Numbered from the stretch's first letter, positions 10,951-23,340 are shown. The stretch: 64,000 bases of DNA from Eudorina sp. 2006-703-Eu-15 (GCA_003117195.1 BDSI01000217.1:53197-117196); one strand, 5' to 3'. The notes: generated from the sequence alone by a model not told the origin. Translations and numbers: made by a program.

Positions 10951-11628
10951 TCTCTCAGTACCGTGCTTGCAAGCGGCTCCGGCCTGATACTGCAGCTGGC
11001 ATCGTGCTCCCGTCGCACTTCGTGCGCCGGGCTACACAGGTCTTAGCGGGTATGCGCCGGGTTCTGTCTTTCCCCTCCGGTACGCGTTTGTTCAACGGGC
11101 TGGATCTCATGGGTCGTGTGGTGGAATTGCCAGGTTTGTCGTCTTCCGCCGATGTCTGGTACGATGCGCCTCTGCCATACACCGCCGTGCCGCGGCAACC
11201 TGCCACCTCTGTCCTTGTTGCAGCTGCCTCGGGCGTCGCGGCTGTGGATTCTGCCCTGCCTCTGGTCTCGTTGAGTGCCGCAGGTCTCGTGTTTCCCGCG
11301 TTGCTCGACACGGGAGCTACCCACGACTTCGTCAGTGAGTCGCTGGTTCAACGCCTTCACCTTCCTCTCCGGTCTAGTGAGTGGTCTCACGTCTCTCTGG
11401 CCGATGGGGGTAAGCAGGCGATTCTCGGGCGGGTTTCGCTCCGGGTGGCCCTTGGGTCGTTGCGTTGCACCGTTGCGCTGTATGTCTTGCCGTCGTTGAC
11501 GGATGCCGCTTCCTTCATCCTTGGGTCGGCTACTCTGCGTGCGCATTCGGCTTCCCTCGATTTTCACTCTCGCACCTTGCGCGTTTTGCGTGGGGGTTCG
11601 CCGTGTGTTGTCCCTTGGCTTCCGGCCT
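10245..11628 (+). repeat. 692-bp tandem duplication in element C protease
   Basis: Unit 1 (10245-10936) and unit 2 (10937-11628) match with one visible difference (CTCACGGG versus CTCATGGG). The junction has CTTGCATTCC homology. Since 692 is not a multiple of three, it breaks the polyprotein frame. It could be a true duplication during reverse transcription or an assembly artefact. Confidence 0.93.
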
Positions 11629-14600
11629 CGCGGGAGGGGGAGGAGCCCGCTGAGGTTCCACCGCGTGTCAATTTTGCTGCTGCTGCTCTCTGTGCGCATG
11701 CCACACCTGAGCAGGTCGGTCGCAAGGCCGCGCTGCGCTTGTTGCGAAAGGGTGCTCATGCCGTTTTGGTTCGTCCTACCGTTCGATTGAACTCGGCTGT
11801 TGCTCAAGCGCCTACGCAGGATCCTCAGGTCTCTGCGCTGCTGGATGAGTACTCGGATGTTTTCCGTGAGATTCCCGGCATCCCTCCAGTGCGTCCGGTG
11901 GACCACACCATACCGCTCATGCCTGAGGCGCAGCCTGTGTCTCGCCCCATGTATCGGTTGAGCCCCCTCGAGCTCGATGAGGTAAAGCGTCAGGTTGCTG
12001 ATTTGCTTTCGAAGGGCATGGTTCGTCCTAGCACGTCTCCTTACTCGGCTCCGATCCTTTTCGTGGGCAAGAAGGACGGTACTCTGCGCATGTGCATTGA
12101 TTACCGTGGGCTGAACTCGGTCACCGTGAAGAATCGGTATCCCTTGCCGCGCGTCGACGACTTGCTTGACAAGCTGCGGGGTGCTGCGTACTTCAGCTCG
12201 ATTGATCTCCAGCAGGGGTACAATCAGATTCGGATCGCTGAGTCCGACATTCCGAAGACTGCATTTCGCACGCCTTTCGGTCATTTCGAATACACGGTCT
12301 TGAGCTTTGGGCTTGTTAACGCTCCTGCTACTTTCCAAGCCGTGATTGACCGCATGTTCAGGCCGTACATCGACAAGTTTGTCGTGTGCTATTTGGACGA
12401 CATTCTGGTCTATTCGAAGACCAAGGAGGAGCATCTGCGTCACCTTCGTTTGGTGCTGGATATCCTTCGCCGCGAGCAGCTTTATGCTAAGCGGTCCAAG
12501 TGCCATTGGGTGCAATCTCAGGTGGAGTACCTTGGGCATGTGGTTTCGTCGGATGGGATTCGCATGGACCCCCGCAAGACTGCTGCCGTACGGGATTGGC
12601 CTGTTCCTGCCAACCTGCATGAATTGCGTAAGTTTTTGGGGCTTACCAACTATTTTCGCAAGTTCATCAAGGGTTACTCATCACTTGCAGCACCACTGAC
12701 TTCCCTCACACGCACCAACACATTTGCTTCGGCTGAATCTTGGACATCTCAGTGCCAGGATGCGTTTGATGCTGTGAAGCGCGCTGTCGCTGAGGACATT
12801 GTGCTGCATTTTCCTGATTACTCCCAGCCGTTTCGTGTTGAGCTCGTTTCTGATGCTTCGCTGCACGGCTCCGGAGCCGTCCTGCTTCAGGACGGGCGCC
12901 CAATCGCTTTCACGAGCCAGAAGTTCTCCTCTGCAGAGCGTAACTACACCACGGGCGAGCAAGAGCTTCTTGCTGTCGTGCATGCTTTGCGCGAGTGGCG
13001 GTGCTACCTCGAGGGTCGGCCCTTCATTGTCAAGACCGACCACAAGCCCCTCACGTTCCTGCAGGGCGTTCCTACCCTCAATCGTCGTCAAGCACGTTGG
13101 GTAGAGTTCATGGCTCGATTCAACTTCCACTGGGAGTATCTCTCGGGGTCGTTGAATGTCGCTGACGCACTTAGCCGGCACCCGTCGTTGCATGCGGCCA
13201 TTCTGTCCGTAGTCACACGTCGTCAGTCTGCTGCTGCTGACGTTACGACTGAGGCGTTTGCCCATCGTATTGTGCAAGGCTATGCGTCCGACTCGTGGTT
13301 CCGCCATCCTGCCCATGTTAGTCATTTGACACGTGAGCGGGGCCTTTGGATCCGTGCCGATGGTGACCGACGTCAGATTGTTGTCCCTAACGACGACTTG
13401 CTGCGCCGTGACCTCCTTTCTCGCTTTCATGCGGACCCTCTGGCGGGCCACGTCGGCTCTACCCGTTTGGCTGAGCTGCTTCGTCGCAACTTCTGGTGGC
13501 CTGATCTCAATCGGGACGCTGCCCGATTTGTGGCATCCTGCGACGTTTGCCAACATGTCAAGCCCCAGTCTGGTAAGCAGTCGGGTCTGCTACAGCCGCT
13601 GCCTATTCCGGCCGCTCCGTGGGAGAGCGTTTCGCTTGATTACGTTGTGGGTCTGCCTCCGTCTGAGGGGGGATACGACGCCGTACTCGTCATGGTTGAT
13701 CGTTTCACCAAGATGGTGCATCTTGCACCCACCACCACCACTGTGACCGCGGAACAGACGGCTCGCCTGTTTTTCGACAACGTGGTGCGTTTGCACGGTG
13801 TTCCCCAGTCCGTTGTTTCTGATCGCGGACCTCAGTACGGTTCCAAGTTTTGGGATGTTCTGGGTACGTTGGTTGGCATGCGGGTAAACCTATCCACCGC
13901 CTACCACCCCCAGACTGATGGGCAGACTGAGCGCATGAATCGCACGTTGGGCGACATGTTGCGTGCATACGCTGGCAACCACCCCCGGGTATGGGATTCC
14001 TACCTGTCTGCTGCGGAGTTTGCGATGAACAATGCTGTGAATCGCTCCACGGGTCAATCGCCATTCTTCCTGAACTACGGCTTTCATCCCTCAACGCCCG
14101 TTGGGCGCGAGCTTGATGTACCCGTTCCCGCTGCAAAGCAGTTTGTCAAGTCGTACACCGATCGGATTTCGGAGGCCAGGACCTTGCTTGAGGCTGCTCA
14201 GCAACGTGCGACTGACTACTACAATCGGGGTAAAAAGGACGTTGAGTTCCGCGAGGGCGATCTGGTATTGCTTAGTACTAAGAACCTGCGGCAGCTTGCC
14301 ACGGGCCCCCGCAAATTGTTGCCGCGTTGGGTGGGTCCTTATTCTGTGAAGCGCCTGGTTGGGAACGCCGCGGCAGAGCTGAACCTTCCTAGTGATATGC
14401 GCGTTCACCCCACCTTCCACGTGTCGTTGCTGCGACCATACCGGGCAGCCGCGACCACGTCGGACCCTGTTGTTGAGAATCCTGCTGAGGCCCCTCTCGT
14501 TGTAGAGCCCCCACCGGTGGACTGGCTAGAGGAAACGCCCCTCTACCGCGTGGAGCGGATTCTTGACTACCGTGCCCGCCGCGTTGGGAAGCGCCGTAAG

Positions 14601-14762
14601 CGGTTGGTGCACGAGTACCTGGTCAAGTGGGCTGGGTATTCTTCGGAGCATAACAGCTGGGAGCCTGCTGCCAACTTCACTCCTGATCTACGCGCTGAGC
14701 TCGACGCGGTTCGCTCTCGTGCTCGTGACGCCGCGAGGACGCTTCGTCCTGAGGGGGGATAG
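10937..14762 (+). CDS. pol: Element C pol: protease, RT, RNase H, integrase, chromodomain
   Basis: Second protease copy (LLDTGATHD near 11302). The Ty3 reverse transcriptase has [38 protein letters not shown] and catalytic YLDD near 12391-12402. RNase H has [15 protein letters not shown], then the E of [10 protein letters not shown], then TDHKPLTF. The integrase has an HHCC zinc finger ([11 protein letters not shown] ... CDVCQ, 13425-13560) and a DDE core ([28 protein letters not shown]). A C-terminal chromodomain lies at about 14546-14690 ([29 protein letters not shown]). The chromodomain places it among chromoviruses, which target chromatin marks. TAG at 14760 overlaps the polypurine tract. 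Apart from the duplication the frame is intact. Confidence 0.94.
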
Positions 14763-14763
14763 T
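14749..14763 (+). other. Element C polypurine tract
   Basis: GAGGGGGGATAG directly before the 3' LTR, where plus-strand synthesis starts. It contains the pol stop codon. Confidence 0.8.
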
Positions 14764-15119
14764 TGTTGTATCTCATTACAGGTTTCCCTTAGCCGTTGGC
14801 TAGGTATGCTCATAACTTAACCGTTGGTTGAGTTCGGCCGTTGGCCGTGGTTCTACGAAGCTTTCGTATGGACCTGGGATTACGACGGTTTCGTTGTAAT
14901 CGTGACGCTTGTCACTGGTAGACTCGTTCGAGGCTGATATTTCACCGGTTAATGTACACTATTCGATGCGTTGCATCGTGTAAGCTATCGGCTTACTTGG
15001 AGATTACGACATGCCGGGAAAGGCCGTACGTATTCTTCGACCATCGGGCTTTGTAGCCTACTGTGTCTCATTATCCGGTAGTTCTCACTACCACCTAACA
15101 GTGGACGTGGGATACAACA
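14764..15119 (+). repeat. Element C 3' LTR
   Basis: 356 bp, identical by eye to 7727-8082, followed by the CGATG duplication at 15120-15124. Confidence 0.96.
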
Positions 15120-15124
15120 CGATG

Positions 15125-15671
15125 CGTGTACCCATGGGTCGGTTGGTCGCTCGCGCGTCGGATGCTTCCGCTTTGTTAAAGGTATTACCAGGCATAATTC
15201 TCCTGGTTAAGTGGCTTTCGATATTACTAGCTGGTAGCTAGTTTGCCGATGTCGTAATCTGTCGGAGTGATCGCGTCGCTCCAGGAGGGCGCATGTTTGG
15301 GAATCTCGGTAGTTTTGTGGCTGAGCGCGGCCATAGTCCGCGCTCCTGGGCATGCGTAGAAAGTGTTCTCCACGCCCTAGGTACTTTACGTGAGCGAGGA
15401 ACAGACTGAGACCGTTTTGAATACGCAGCATCGGGCAGGGATAAGTCCCGACGGGCCGGGAGAGGTCGCTAAGAGAGCGCCTGAGGCCTAGTTATTGCTG
15501 TAATTCCTGAGTCGTGTCATTCCATCGGTGTTCGGCAGCCGGAGCCCTTAGGTAGTGTGCGTGATCAGTTCAAGTGATTCAACGGGACAACGGGGAGCCC
15601 AGTGTTACAAGAGTTTATACTCGACTGCAGCGATTTACAGCTGTGATCTATTCGTCTTCATCTACCCAGGT
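15125..15671 (+). repeat. Element B terminal repeat A1, second piece
   Basis: Continues the repeat cut by element C and matches 51347-51893 up to CTACCCAGGT. After that the two ends diverge: here TGCCCAGTAGCC follows, while at the right end the 54-bp B2 repeat follows. A TGGCATCGGCC word at 15689 is the best primer-site candidate for B, but it lies 18 nt inside. Confidence 0.88.
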
Positions 15672-16114
15672 TGCCCAGTAGCCATCCCTGGCATCGGCCA
15701 GGATTGATCCATCGGGAGCGGTGGAGAGTTTTTCGAGTCGTTTTCGCCTTTGTGGTTTAGTCTTATACGCTGGAGGCGCCAGCTGGGCCTACGTCGTCGC
15801 GGCGGCCGCCAGCGGAGGGTCGTAGGCCTACTCGTTCGTCCGGAGCTCCACTCGCCCCGCTGGACCCGGAGATTGAACGGAGCGCTAGGCTACGTCGCGC
15901 TCTACGACCGTCAAGCGACCCAGGGGGCATTCAGTCTGCGTCTGTACACGACAACCCGTTGTACGCTGGGCCTGCGTTGGCGGACACCGCGGCATCAGGT
16001 GCTGCTCGACCGCGTGCTGGAGTCAGCGGCATCCCTCGCCCGCCTGCAACGTCCGACGCCGCGCTCCTTGCGGCTGCCCTAGTGCGCGCCCGCGCATCCG
16101 GTAGTGCGTTGCAT
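15672..16114 (+). other. Element B leader before gag ATG
   Basis: The gag frame is open from about 15757 without an ATG. The first in-frame ATG is at 16115. The leader may hold a packaging region or use a non-AUG start. No other gene is seen. Confidence 0.5.
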
Positions 16115-19100
16115 ATGGACGATCTGGCCGTTGGAGGGCCTGGGCCCAGTGACCCGAGTCGGGTTGCGCCTGGGGGGCGCCGAGTCGAGGCGGATGAGTG
16201 GTCACCGTCGCGGCGTTTGCTCTCTGGCCTCGGCCTTCCTCCCGCGGAGCAGTGGCTGCCTGCGGAAGCTGCTGCTCAGGCGGATCTTGTCGAGCGGCGG
16301 CGGTCAGTGTCGCCCCACGGGTCGGTTACGATTGGCGGCCGTGGCCAACGGCCTCCACCAGCCCCGGACCCTCCTCCCGGGGTCGCGGCTCATCTTCCAG
16401 GGTGGCCGCAGGGCCCCGCGGGGTACCAGTGTGCGGCCGGACAGCAGCCGGTGCCGTACTTGCCGCAGCCGAATCTGCCGATGGAGCTGCAGCCGCCGCA
16501 GCTCCCACCGCTTCAGCAGCAGCCGGTGCCGTACTTGCCGCAGCCGGATCTGCCGATGGAGCCGCAGCCGCCGCAGCTCCCGCAGCCTCAGCAGCAGCCA
16601 GTGCCGTACGAGCCTCAGCCGCAGCCGCAGTATGCGCAGCCGCCGCCTCCGGTTCCGCCGCCGCCGCCGCAGCCACAGGGCCCGCCTCCGTCGCAGCCGC
16701 AGTATGCGCAGCCGCCGCCGACGGTTCCGTCTCCGCTGCCGCAGCCGCAGGGCCCGCCTCCGCCGCAGCCGCAGTGTGCGCAGCCGCCGCCGCCGGTTCC
16801 GCCACCGCCGCCACAGCCGCAGGCCCCGCCTCCGCCGCAGCCGCAGTATGCGCAGCCGCCGCCTCCGGTTCCGCCGCCGCCGCCGCAGCCGCAGTATGCG
16901 CCGCCGCCGCCGGCGGGCCCGCAGCCGCAGGCCCCGCCTCCGTTGCAGCCGCAGTATGTGCAGCCACCGCCTCCGTTCCCGCTGCCACTGCCGCAGCCGC
17001 AGTATGCGCAGCCGCCGCCGCCGGTTCCGCCGCCGCCGCCGCAGCAGCAGGCTCCGCTGCAGCCACAGCAGCAATATGCGCCACCGCCGACTCCGGTTCC
17101 GCCGCCGCCGCAGCAGCAGCAGGCTCCGCTGCAGCAACAGCAGCAATATGCGCCACCGCCGACTCCGGTTCCGCCGCCGCCGCAGCAGCAGCAGGCTCCG
17201 CTGCAGCCACAGCAGCAGTATGCGCCATCGCCGACTCCGGTTCCGCCCCCGCAACCACAGCAGCAGGCTCCGCTGCAGCCACAGCAGCAGTATGCGCCAT
17301 CGCCGACTCCGGTTCCGCCCCCGCAACCACAGCAGCAGGTCTCGTCATTTCCGTTGTCGTATTACGCACTGCAGTCACCGCCGGTTCCGCCACCGCCGCC
17401 GCAGCCGGAGGCTCCGTCTCTGCCTCAGCCGCAATACGTGCAGCCGCTGCCGGTTCCGCCACCACCTCGGCCGTCGGCACAATCGGCCTCCCCACCGCTG
17501 GGGCAACCCGCACTGCCGTATGCGTCGCCGCTACCGACCGTCGTGGCGCCGACTCTTCCACCCGGTTACCACGGGCGCATATACGGCATGTCGCAGCTGA
17601 AGGTGTCCGAACCGTCGGACGAACAGCGGATCCAGGGGACGTCCCGGTTGCACATCCTCCAACTGCAGCGAAACATGCTCCTGTGGGCCAGTCAGAACGG
17701 CTTGGGGGTGTGCCGTTATGACGACCCTCTCCTCTTCGATTATTTCCCAAAATTCTTGCCGAAGCGGCCGGCCCCGTTTACGGCAAGTCTTCACCAGCGA
17801 TACCTGGACGTACGAGCAAAGTATGAACAGAGCCAACGGGCATGCCTTCGAGACCCTACTTTTACTGTGATGAATCCGATGGCCCAGCTATGGCAGGAGC
17901 TGGGCGAGGTGTACGGCGAACATCTCACCATGGAGGACCGGGAATGGATAAAGGGGGAAGTACAGCAGCAGAATGGCGAGCCGCTGCAGGACTGCGTAGC
18001 GCGGATGCGGGCAATCCTGACGTTGCCTAAATTCAGTACGCAGGGGGTACCTGTGGTCGACGTGTTTCGTTGGTTCATCGAAGGGATCAACCACGACTTC
18101 CTGCGACAAGAGGTGGGACGCCGGTTCCAAGCGGCGGGTGTGTCGGTGTCGGGCGATTTGGGGCAGTTTCTGCAAGCCTTGGAGCAGGCGGTCCTGGAGG
18201 CGCAGCATGACCACGAGCCTCTGCTCCAATGGGGGTTCATACGGCGTCAGACGCCTGCCAAACAGCAGCAGCAGGCGCGCGCCAATAATACCGCATCGGT
18301 GGCGTCATCAGGAGCTCGTCGTAAAGGGAAGCAGCAGGAAAGCGAGTCAAGTGCACCGCCGGTCGCTGTTCCTGCCCCGTTCCCGGTCGCGGAACGGCCA
18401 CCTCCGTCGCCTGCTCCACCGCAGACGACGGGGCCCACGCCTCCACAGTGTCTTTGCTGCGGGTCCAACGGGCATGACGTGTATGCCTGCCCTCGGTGGC
18501 TGGAGGAGATGAAGAAGGACCTGTGCGGGATCTGTGGTCGGAGATTTCATCCGCCGAATATGTGTTACGGGCGAAACTGGTCGGGAGGCGTTGGAGCTGG
18601 GCGAGGCCGGGGGCGCGGGGGCCCTGCGGGGCCTTCCGCCGAATATTGGGGCGGCGGCTACGGCAACGGCCCGGGCCGTGGACCGGGAGATGGATACGCT
18701 GCGTCGCCCAGCCATGGGTACCACGGTGGGCAGTCGGAGGCATACCCTCCGCCTTCTGGCGGCTTTCACCGCGGCTGGCAAGGCCAAGGCGGCAGCTACG
18801 GTGGGCCAATGGGTGGCTACGACGCCGGGCGTGGTCGCGGTCGCGGGTTTGCTCCAGGCGGCCGTGGAGATGCTCGCAATGGGTATGGCGACCCTGATGG
18901 CGGCCGTGGAGGTGGACATGGTACCCATGTTGGCGACCGAGGCGGAGTCTACAGGCGCGATGAGGATCAGCATTTTAGGGGCTACGGCGAGCCGCCGCCG
19001 CCGTCGGGGCCGTCTGGGGCCCACGCCGCTGTCGGGCACGCTGGGTCTTCGCAACCCGCCGAGCCGCCCGTGGCTGCGGCGCCTTCCAACCGTCAGAGGC

Positions 19101-19900
19101 GGGTCAGCTTTGCCGATGAACGTGATCCTCCATCGTCGCATTTGGCAACGTACGTGGATGACTACGACTACGGTGGCACATACTACAGTCATTGGTCGTA
19201 CGCCCGGTTATTGGGGACCCCGCCTTCATCGCTGCCGCCGCCGTCCCCGCGTGCTGTGCTGGAGGCCGCGCCGCCGCCACCTTCATCGCTGCCGCCGCCG
19301 TCCCCGCATGCTGTGCTGGAGGCCGCGCCGCCGCCACCTTCATCACTGCCGCCGCCGTCCCCGCGTGCTGTGCTGGAGGCCGCACCGCCGCCACCTTCAT
19401 CGCTGCCCCCGCCGTCCCCGCGTGCTGTGCTGGAGGCCGCACCGCCACCACCTTCAGCGCTGCCGCAGCCTTCGCCGACGTCGCCACCGCCTCCGTCGCC
19501 GGATGACTTGCTTTTCCCATACGACATGGCTGGAACGCACGCCGCTTGGCTTGGCGGTCAGCCGCGGCCACAACCCTTCCATGCGCCAGCGCCTCCCGAT
19601 CTGGGCCTGCGTCCCCGCCGGCAAGGGAGCAAGGAAGCCTCCACACAGGAACCCAACACAGACAGCCACTTGGTAATCATGGTGCCGGTGCAGCTGGCCA
19701 ATCCGATAGCTACTACGATGGCTGCGGGAGGGATATCTGTCTGTGTCACTCGTGGAAAAAACCAGTCATGGAGGGCGCCGCCAGTCATGGGCCCAGTCAT
19801 GGGCCCAGTCATGAACCCAGTCATGATCCCAGTCATGGCATGCCCTCCAGTCATAGGCCCGTTCATGAGGAAGTGCAGCCATGACTGGCGGCAGTCATAG
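16115..19900 (+). CDS. gag: Element B gag with Pro/Gln-rich repeats and two zinc knuckles
   Basis: One intact frame of about 1260 codons from ATG 16115. Residues about 110-470 are a Pro/Gln repeat region ([20 protein letters not shown] units). A gag-like helical region at 17580-18240 follows ([55 protein letters not shown]). Two CX2CX4HX4C knuckles ([14 protein letters not shown] near 18453 and [14 protein letters not shown] near 18523) bind RNA. Then come a Gly/Arg-rich tail, four 57-bp repeats (19240-19480), and an end running into the CATGACTG repeat field. It is much longer than usual Ty3 gag because of the repeats. The antisense frames here are repeat by-products. Confidence 0.85.
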   Translation: MDDLAVGGPGPSDPSRVAPGGRRVEADEWSPSRRLLSGLGLPPAEQWLPAEAAAQADLVERRRSVSPHGSVTIGGRGQRPPPAPDPPPGVAAHLPGWPQGPAGYQCAAGQQPVPYLPQPNLPMELQPPQLPPLQQQPVPYLPQPDLPMEPQPPQLPQPQQQPVPYEPQPQPQYAQPPPPVPPPPPQPQGPPPSQPQYAQPPPTVPSPLPQPQGPPPPQPQCAQPPPPVPPPPPQPQAPPPPQPQYAQPPPPVPPPPPQPQYAPPPPAGPQPQAPPPLQPQYVQPPPPFPLPLPQPQYAQPPPPVPPPPPQQQAPLQPQQQYAPPPTPVPPPPQQQQAPLQQQQQYAPPPTPVPPPPQQQQAPLQPQQQYAPSPTPVPPPQPQQQAPLQPQQQYAPSPTPVPPPQPQQQVSSFPLSYYALQSPPVPPPPPQPEAPSLPQPQYVQPLPVPPPPRPSAQSASPPLGQPALPYASPLPTVVAPTLPPGYHGRIYGMSQLKVSEPSDEQRIQGTSRLHILQLQRNMLLWASQNGLGVCRYDDPLLFDYFPKFLPKRPAPFTASLHQRYLDVRAKYEQSQRACLRDPTFTVMNPMAQLWQELGEVYGEHLTMEDREWIKGEVQQQNGEPLQDCVARMRAILTLPKFSTQGVPVVDVFRWFIEGINHDFLRQEVGRRFQAAGVSVSGDLGQFLQALEQAVLEAQHDHEPLLQWGFIRRQTPAKQQQQARANNTASVASSGARRKGKQQESESSAPPVAVPAPFPVAERPPPSPAPPQTTGPTPPQCLCCGSNGHDVYACPRWLEEMKKDLCGICGRRFHPPNMCYGRNWSGGVGAGRGRGRGGPAGPSAEYWGGGYGNGPGRGPGDGYAASPSHGYHGGQSEAYPPPSGGFHRGWQGQGGSYGGPMGGYDAGRGRGRGFAPGGRGDARNGYGDPDGGRGGGHGTHVGDRGGVYRRDEDQHFRGYGEPPPPSGPSGAHAAVGHAGSSQPAEPPVAAAPSNRQRRVSFADERDPPSSHLATYVDDYDYGGTYYSHWSYARLLGTPPSSLPPPSPRAVLEAAPPPPSSLPPPSPHAVLEAAPPPPSSLPPPSPRAVLEAAPPPPSSLPPPSPRAVLEAAPPPPSALPQPSPTSPPPPSPDDLLFPYDMAGTHAAWLGGQPRPQPFHAPAPPDLGLRPRRQGSKEASTQEPNTDSHLVIMVPVQLANPIATTMAAGGISVCVTRGKNQSWRAPPVMGPVMGPVMNPVMIPVMACPPVIGPFMRKCSHDWRQS

Positions 19901-20110
19901 GCCCGTTCATGGATGGGGGCTTCATGACTGGCGGCAGTCATAGGCCCGTTCATGGACGGGGGCTTCATGACTGGCGGCAGTCATAGGCCCGTTCATGGAC
20001 GGGGGCTGCATGACTGGCGGCAGTCATAGGCCCGTTCATGGCCCCGTTCATAGCCCCGTTCATGACCGATCATGACTGGATCCCAAAATGACTAGAATGG
20101 GTCATTGGGG
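19780..20110. repeat. CATGACTG-rich repeats with a 43-bp minisatellite
   Basis: Contains 4 copies of a 43-bp unit starting near 19890, 19933, 19976 and 20019 (GGCAGTCATAGGCCCGTTCATGG...). Upstream lies a run of CAGTCATGGGCC-type words that encode the [12 protein letters not shown] end of gag. The same CATGACTGG word dominates 30063-30370, across element F. Confidence 0.85.
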
Positions 20111-20220
20111 CTCCCGCCAGTCATTGATCGCAGGTTTCTAGTCATACCCCGCAGGCCGGAAGTCATAATTCGCAGTCATAAAATGTCCATGACTGGCGTC
20201 ATGACCCTCCACATGACCGT

Positions 20221-20707
20221 TACAGTGCACTCAATGACTCTGCCCAGTCATGCCCGGCCGGCTGCCCATGACTCGTACTTGCACGTTATGACTCGTACAG
20301 TGCACTCAATGACTCTGCCCAGTCATGCCCGGCCGGCTGCCCATGACTCGTACTTGCACGTTATGCCCGTTACAGTGCACTCAATGACTCTGCCCGGTCA
20401 TGCCCGGCCGGCTGCCCATGACTCGTACTTGCACGTTATGACTCGTACAGTGCACTCAATGACTCTGCCCAGTCATGCCCGGCCGGCTGCCCATGACTCG
20501 TACTTGCACGTTATGCCCGTTACAGTGCACTCAATGACTCTGCCCAGTCATGCCCGGCCGGCTGCCCATGACTCGTACTTGCACGTTATGACTCGTACAG
20601 TGCACTCAATGACTCTGCCCAGTCATGCCCGGCCGGCTGCCCATGACTCGTACTTGCACGTTATGCCCGTTACAGTGCACTCAATGACTCTGCCCGGTCA
20701 TGCCCGG
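20221..20707. repeat. 75-bp minisatellite, 6.5 copies
   Basis: Unit beginning TACAGTGCACTCAATGAC recurs near 20221, 20296, 20371, 20446, 20521, 20596 and 20671, alternating two variants (ATGACTCG and ATGCCCGT). The last copy is truncated at GTCATGCCCGG, where element F starts. Confidence 0.93.
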
Positions 20708-22350
20708 CTCTTTCCCGTTCTGAACCGCTTGTGGGTGAAACTGACGTTTTCCCCCGTGCCCCCGCCGGCCTTTGCCACGGCCTGCATCTCAGCCCGCATC
20801 TCTTCTATGGTCTTCCGCTTCTCGCCGGAGGGTTCCCCGTCAGCGCTACCGTACACCCCTCCCCCCGTAACGGCCGCCCTCCCCACTCCTGCCCCGCCGC
20901 CGCCAATGCGCGCGCCGCCGCGGCCACCGCGTGTCTCGCCACCGCCATCGCTTGCCCCGCCGCGGCCACCGCTTGCCCCGCCGCCGCCATCGCTGGCTCC
21001 GCCGCCGCCACCGTGTGCCCCGCCGCCGCCACCGCGTGCCCTGCCGCCGCCACCTCGCGCCCCGCCGCCGCCACCTCGCGCCCCGCCGCCGCCACCTCGC
21101 GCCCCGCCGCCGCCACCTCGCGCCCCGCCGCCGCTGCCGTCGGACGGGCGTCGCCTAGCGTACTCGTTCAACTCGTCCTCATCTTGGTCATCCATCTCCG
21201 AAGCCGGAACCGAAGACGGCTCAGCGGGTGCCTCCCGTGGGTTGCCCTACATGTTGCACGACAAATTGTATTGATCAGTTGCGAATACCCTAGAACCAGC
21301 AGCACAAAAACTGTTTGTGACTTACCGCTGGCCCCGCGTAGGAAGGCCCTGCGCCCCCGCCGACAGCCGCCGGTGCAGCTGCTGTGGGCGCCTCTTGAGC
21401 ATCACCGCAAGCGCCCTGTCACATTGCACAAATGTCAATCCTGCCCCTCGTCTTTTGCTTGGCATAGGCGACACATGGTCCCCACCTGGCGTGCGCGCGC
21501 AAAAGCGTGCGGAATTGTTGACTTCTGGACCGCCTCCTTTTTGCGCTGCAGGGCCTTGATGTCGCAGCCGAAGAAGATCAGAGCGGCCTTTGACACCTCG
21601 ACTGCGTACCAAAGAAGGCCATGTTACAGCGCAAATGTATCAGTACCGACACATTCATCACCTCGTGGCTTACATGATGTGTAGCAGTAGATGTACTCGA
21701 TCGCGAGCGGGAAATTGTCGCAGTAGCTGATGTACAGGGACGCCTTCAGCTCCTCCGGCAGTTTGGCGTGCAGAACCTTGGGAATCTCGAAGGGTCCGCC
21801 TTGCCGCTCAGAACCTTGACCAGGTAGGCAGAAAGCTGACCAGACGACCCGGTGGGGTAGTCCTTCCAGGCAACTGCAGTAACAAGGCAATAAATATTAC
21901 CCGCTTCTAAACTATGACATTGCCTGTTGCGCCAGTGATGAAAAGCCGGTGCTAAGCAAAGATGGCAAGCATGGCGTCTTACCTTTGTCGAGGTCCATGA
22001 CAGAGTCAGCACTTTTGATGTCGTAAAAGAAAGGTGATGCACCAGGCGGCAGGTCACTGAAGTTCGCTTCCACATGGTTGACAGTGAGGTCATCATCGGA
22101 CCGCAGGGTAACAATCTTCCTTTCTACCACGCCAGCCGCCCTGTTGACTGGAATCAAAGACAGCACAGCTTCTATCAGGATTTCTCCTGCGTCCGATGGA
22201 GTCGGGTTCAAAGCTAGTCCGGTCAAGGTCTCAGTCGTCATGGTCAAGTCTAGGGAGTCGTCACTGATGTGAAGCGTTTCATAAAGGACGTCCTTGTATG
22301 TGATAAATTTGTGATATGTTATTCTAATTCTTTCTTATGTATGCTGGTGT
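20698..22350 (-). pseudogene. Unrecognised multi-exon gene in element F, 3'-truncated
   Basis: Five exons with consistent splice sites: to 21983 (donor GTAAGA), 21873-21674, 21601-21486, 21415-21326 and 21246-20698. Phases agree, except that exon 2 needs a one-base indel near 21797 to link LSAYLVKVLSG with GPFEIPKVLHAKLPEEL. Exon 1 is open upstream of the ATG at 22241 to about 22340 (ITYHKFITYKDVLYETLHI). The product has a folded N-terminal half, a Gly-rich GARGGGG repeat region and a basic end (EKRKTIEEMRAEMQAVA, KRFRTGK). The present stop lies in the flanking minisatellite, so the natural C-terminus is lost. No family recognised. It may be element F's own protein or a captured host gene. 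Confidence 0.5.
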
Positions 22351-22600
22351 GAATATGTGAACGGTCTGCCATTTTGAGGTTGAATCTGGATCCGTTATGG
22401 ATCTGGTCCACAGGAGTTCCTGCACACCTTCAGGCATTTGTAACTTTACAGTCACTAATGTTTTGATAACATTACTATTACATACTATGTTTGCCGCAAT
22501 GGTGCTCGGAAAGAGTTCCGGACAGTGTTGCCATGCGCAAGGTACATTTTTCCTACAGACGCTGCGTACATTGTCTAGCATAATCTTACTAGAGGCTTTG
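22324..22600 (-). pseudogene. Probable upstream exon of the element F gene
   Basis: Coding-like frame (VCRKNVPCAWQHCPELFPS, VKLQMPEGVQELLWTRS, VHIFTPAYIRK) that stops at TAG 22324 exactly where the next frame (RITYHKFITYKDVLY) opens. A one-base indel would fuse them, giving the second apparent frameshift of this gene. I see no splice site between them. Confidence 0.4.
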
Positions 22601-22930
22601 ATTGCTTGACTGTGGTGCCATGAATGGTGTTATGAATAACCGGAGGTTCCTCAAAAGTGAATGCGCTGGACATGATCGCACACGAAATTTGCCATGTGCG
22701 ATAATGCAACGTCCCAAGCTTGTGTCTGGTGGTAGACAACAGGCAGTGTTTTGGGGGTTGCCTGAATACCGACGGACGATACACCATACCGCGGCCCATC
22801 ACACACTCACCCTACCACCACGCCGGCCTAAAGCCGGACTCCCACCATACCATTCCCTGCTATGGTGACAACATGTGGTCACACCGTGCTCCAGTGCGTA
22901 CAAGTAATGTGAACGATGCCGAAAGTTGCT

Positions 22931-22963
22931 CTCGCCGTACGTCGCTAGATGGCGACGTACGGC
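22931..22963. repeat. Isolated hairpin related to the 205-bp satellite
   Basis: GCCGTACGTCG, an 8-nt loop, then CGACGTACGGC, followed on the minus strand by GAGAG. The same stem occurs in every 205-bp monomer, but the flanking sequence here differs. Confidence 0.7.
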
Positions 22964-23340
22964 ATGGAAAGTGCACCGCACCGTTCTCCCATGGAATGAG
23001 GATGTACGGTACACACACTCACTCCTCACCAGCATAAATGCACGCACACACAGCGCTCTGCACGCCTGGTATATCACCATACATACAGACCCCACCAAGT
23101 CAATACAGACCACACACGTCGGAGGGATCCTGCCGTCCAAGCACAAGGACCTTCTAGGCCCCTTTGTGTAATAAACAAGTCTGCGGGTCTATGCGGCTCA
23201 GCACACCATGTGTTACGTTATGCCCGATAGGTCGTTGTCCCTTAAGTCCCATGCACCCAGGTCTATCACATGCATGTCTCTACAAGGGGTCAGGCCTGAT
23301 GCAACAACAGGTGCAGAGCAGCTGGTTAGTGTGTAAACCG

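Larger units (their letters stand above)
7727..15119 (+). mobile_element. Element C: young Ty3/gypsy chromovirus, 7.4 kb
   Basis: Two 356-bp LTRs that look identical by eye flank gag, protease, reverse transcriptase, RNase H, integrase and chromodomain in one direction. The CGATG target duplication is perfect, and the LTR ends form a 9-bp perfect inverted repeat. Despite its youth the copy has two in-frame UAG codons in the gag/gag-pol frame and a 692-bp tandem duplication that shifts the protease frame. It is inserted in the left terminal repeat of element B. Confidence 0.95.

Noticed and set aside
10043..12620. Antisense frames of 100-525 codons across element C pol
   Set aside because: They mirror GC-rich coding sequence and lack domains.
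16104..17750. Long Ala- or Arg-rich frames overlapping element B gag
   Set aside because: Alternative readings of the CCG/CAG-rich repeat. The Pro/Gln frame alone continues into gag and zinc knuckles.
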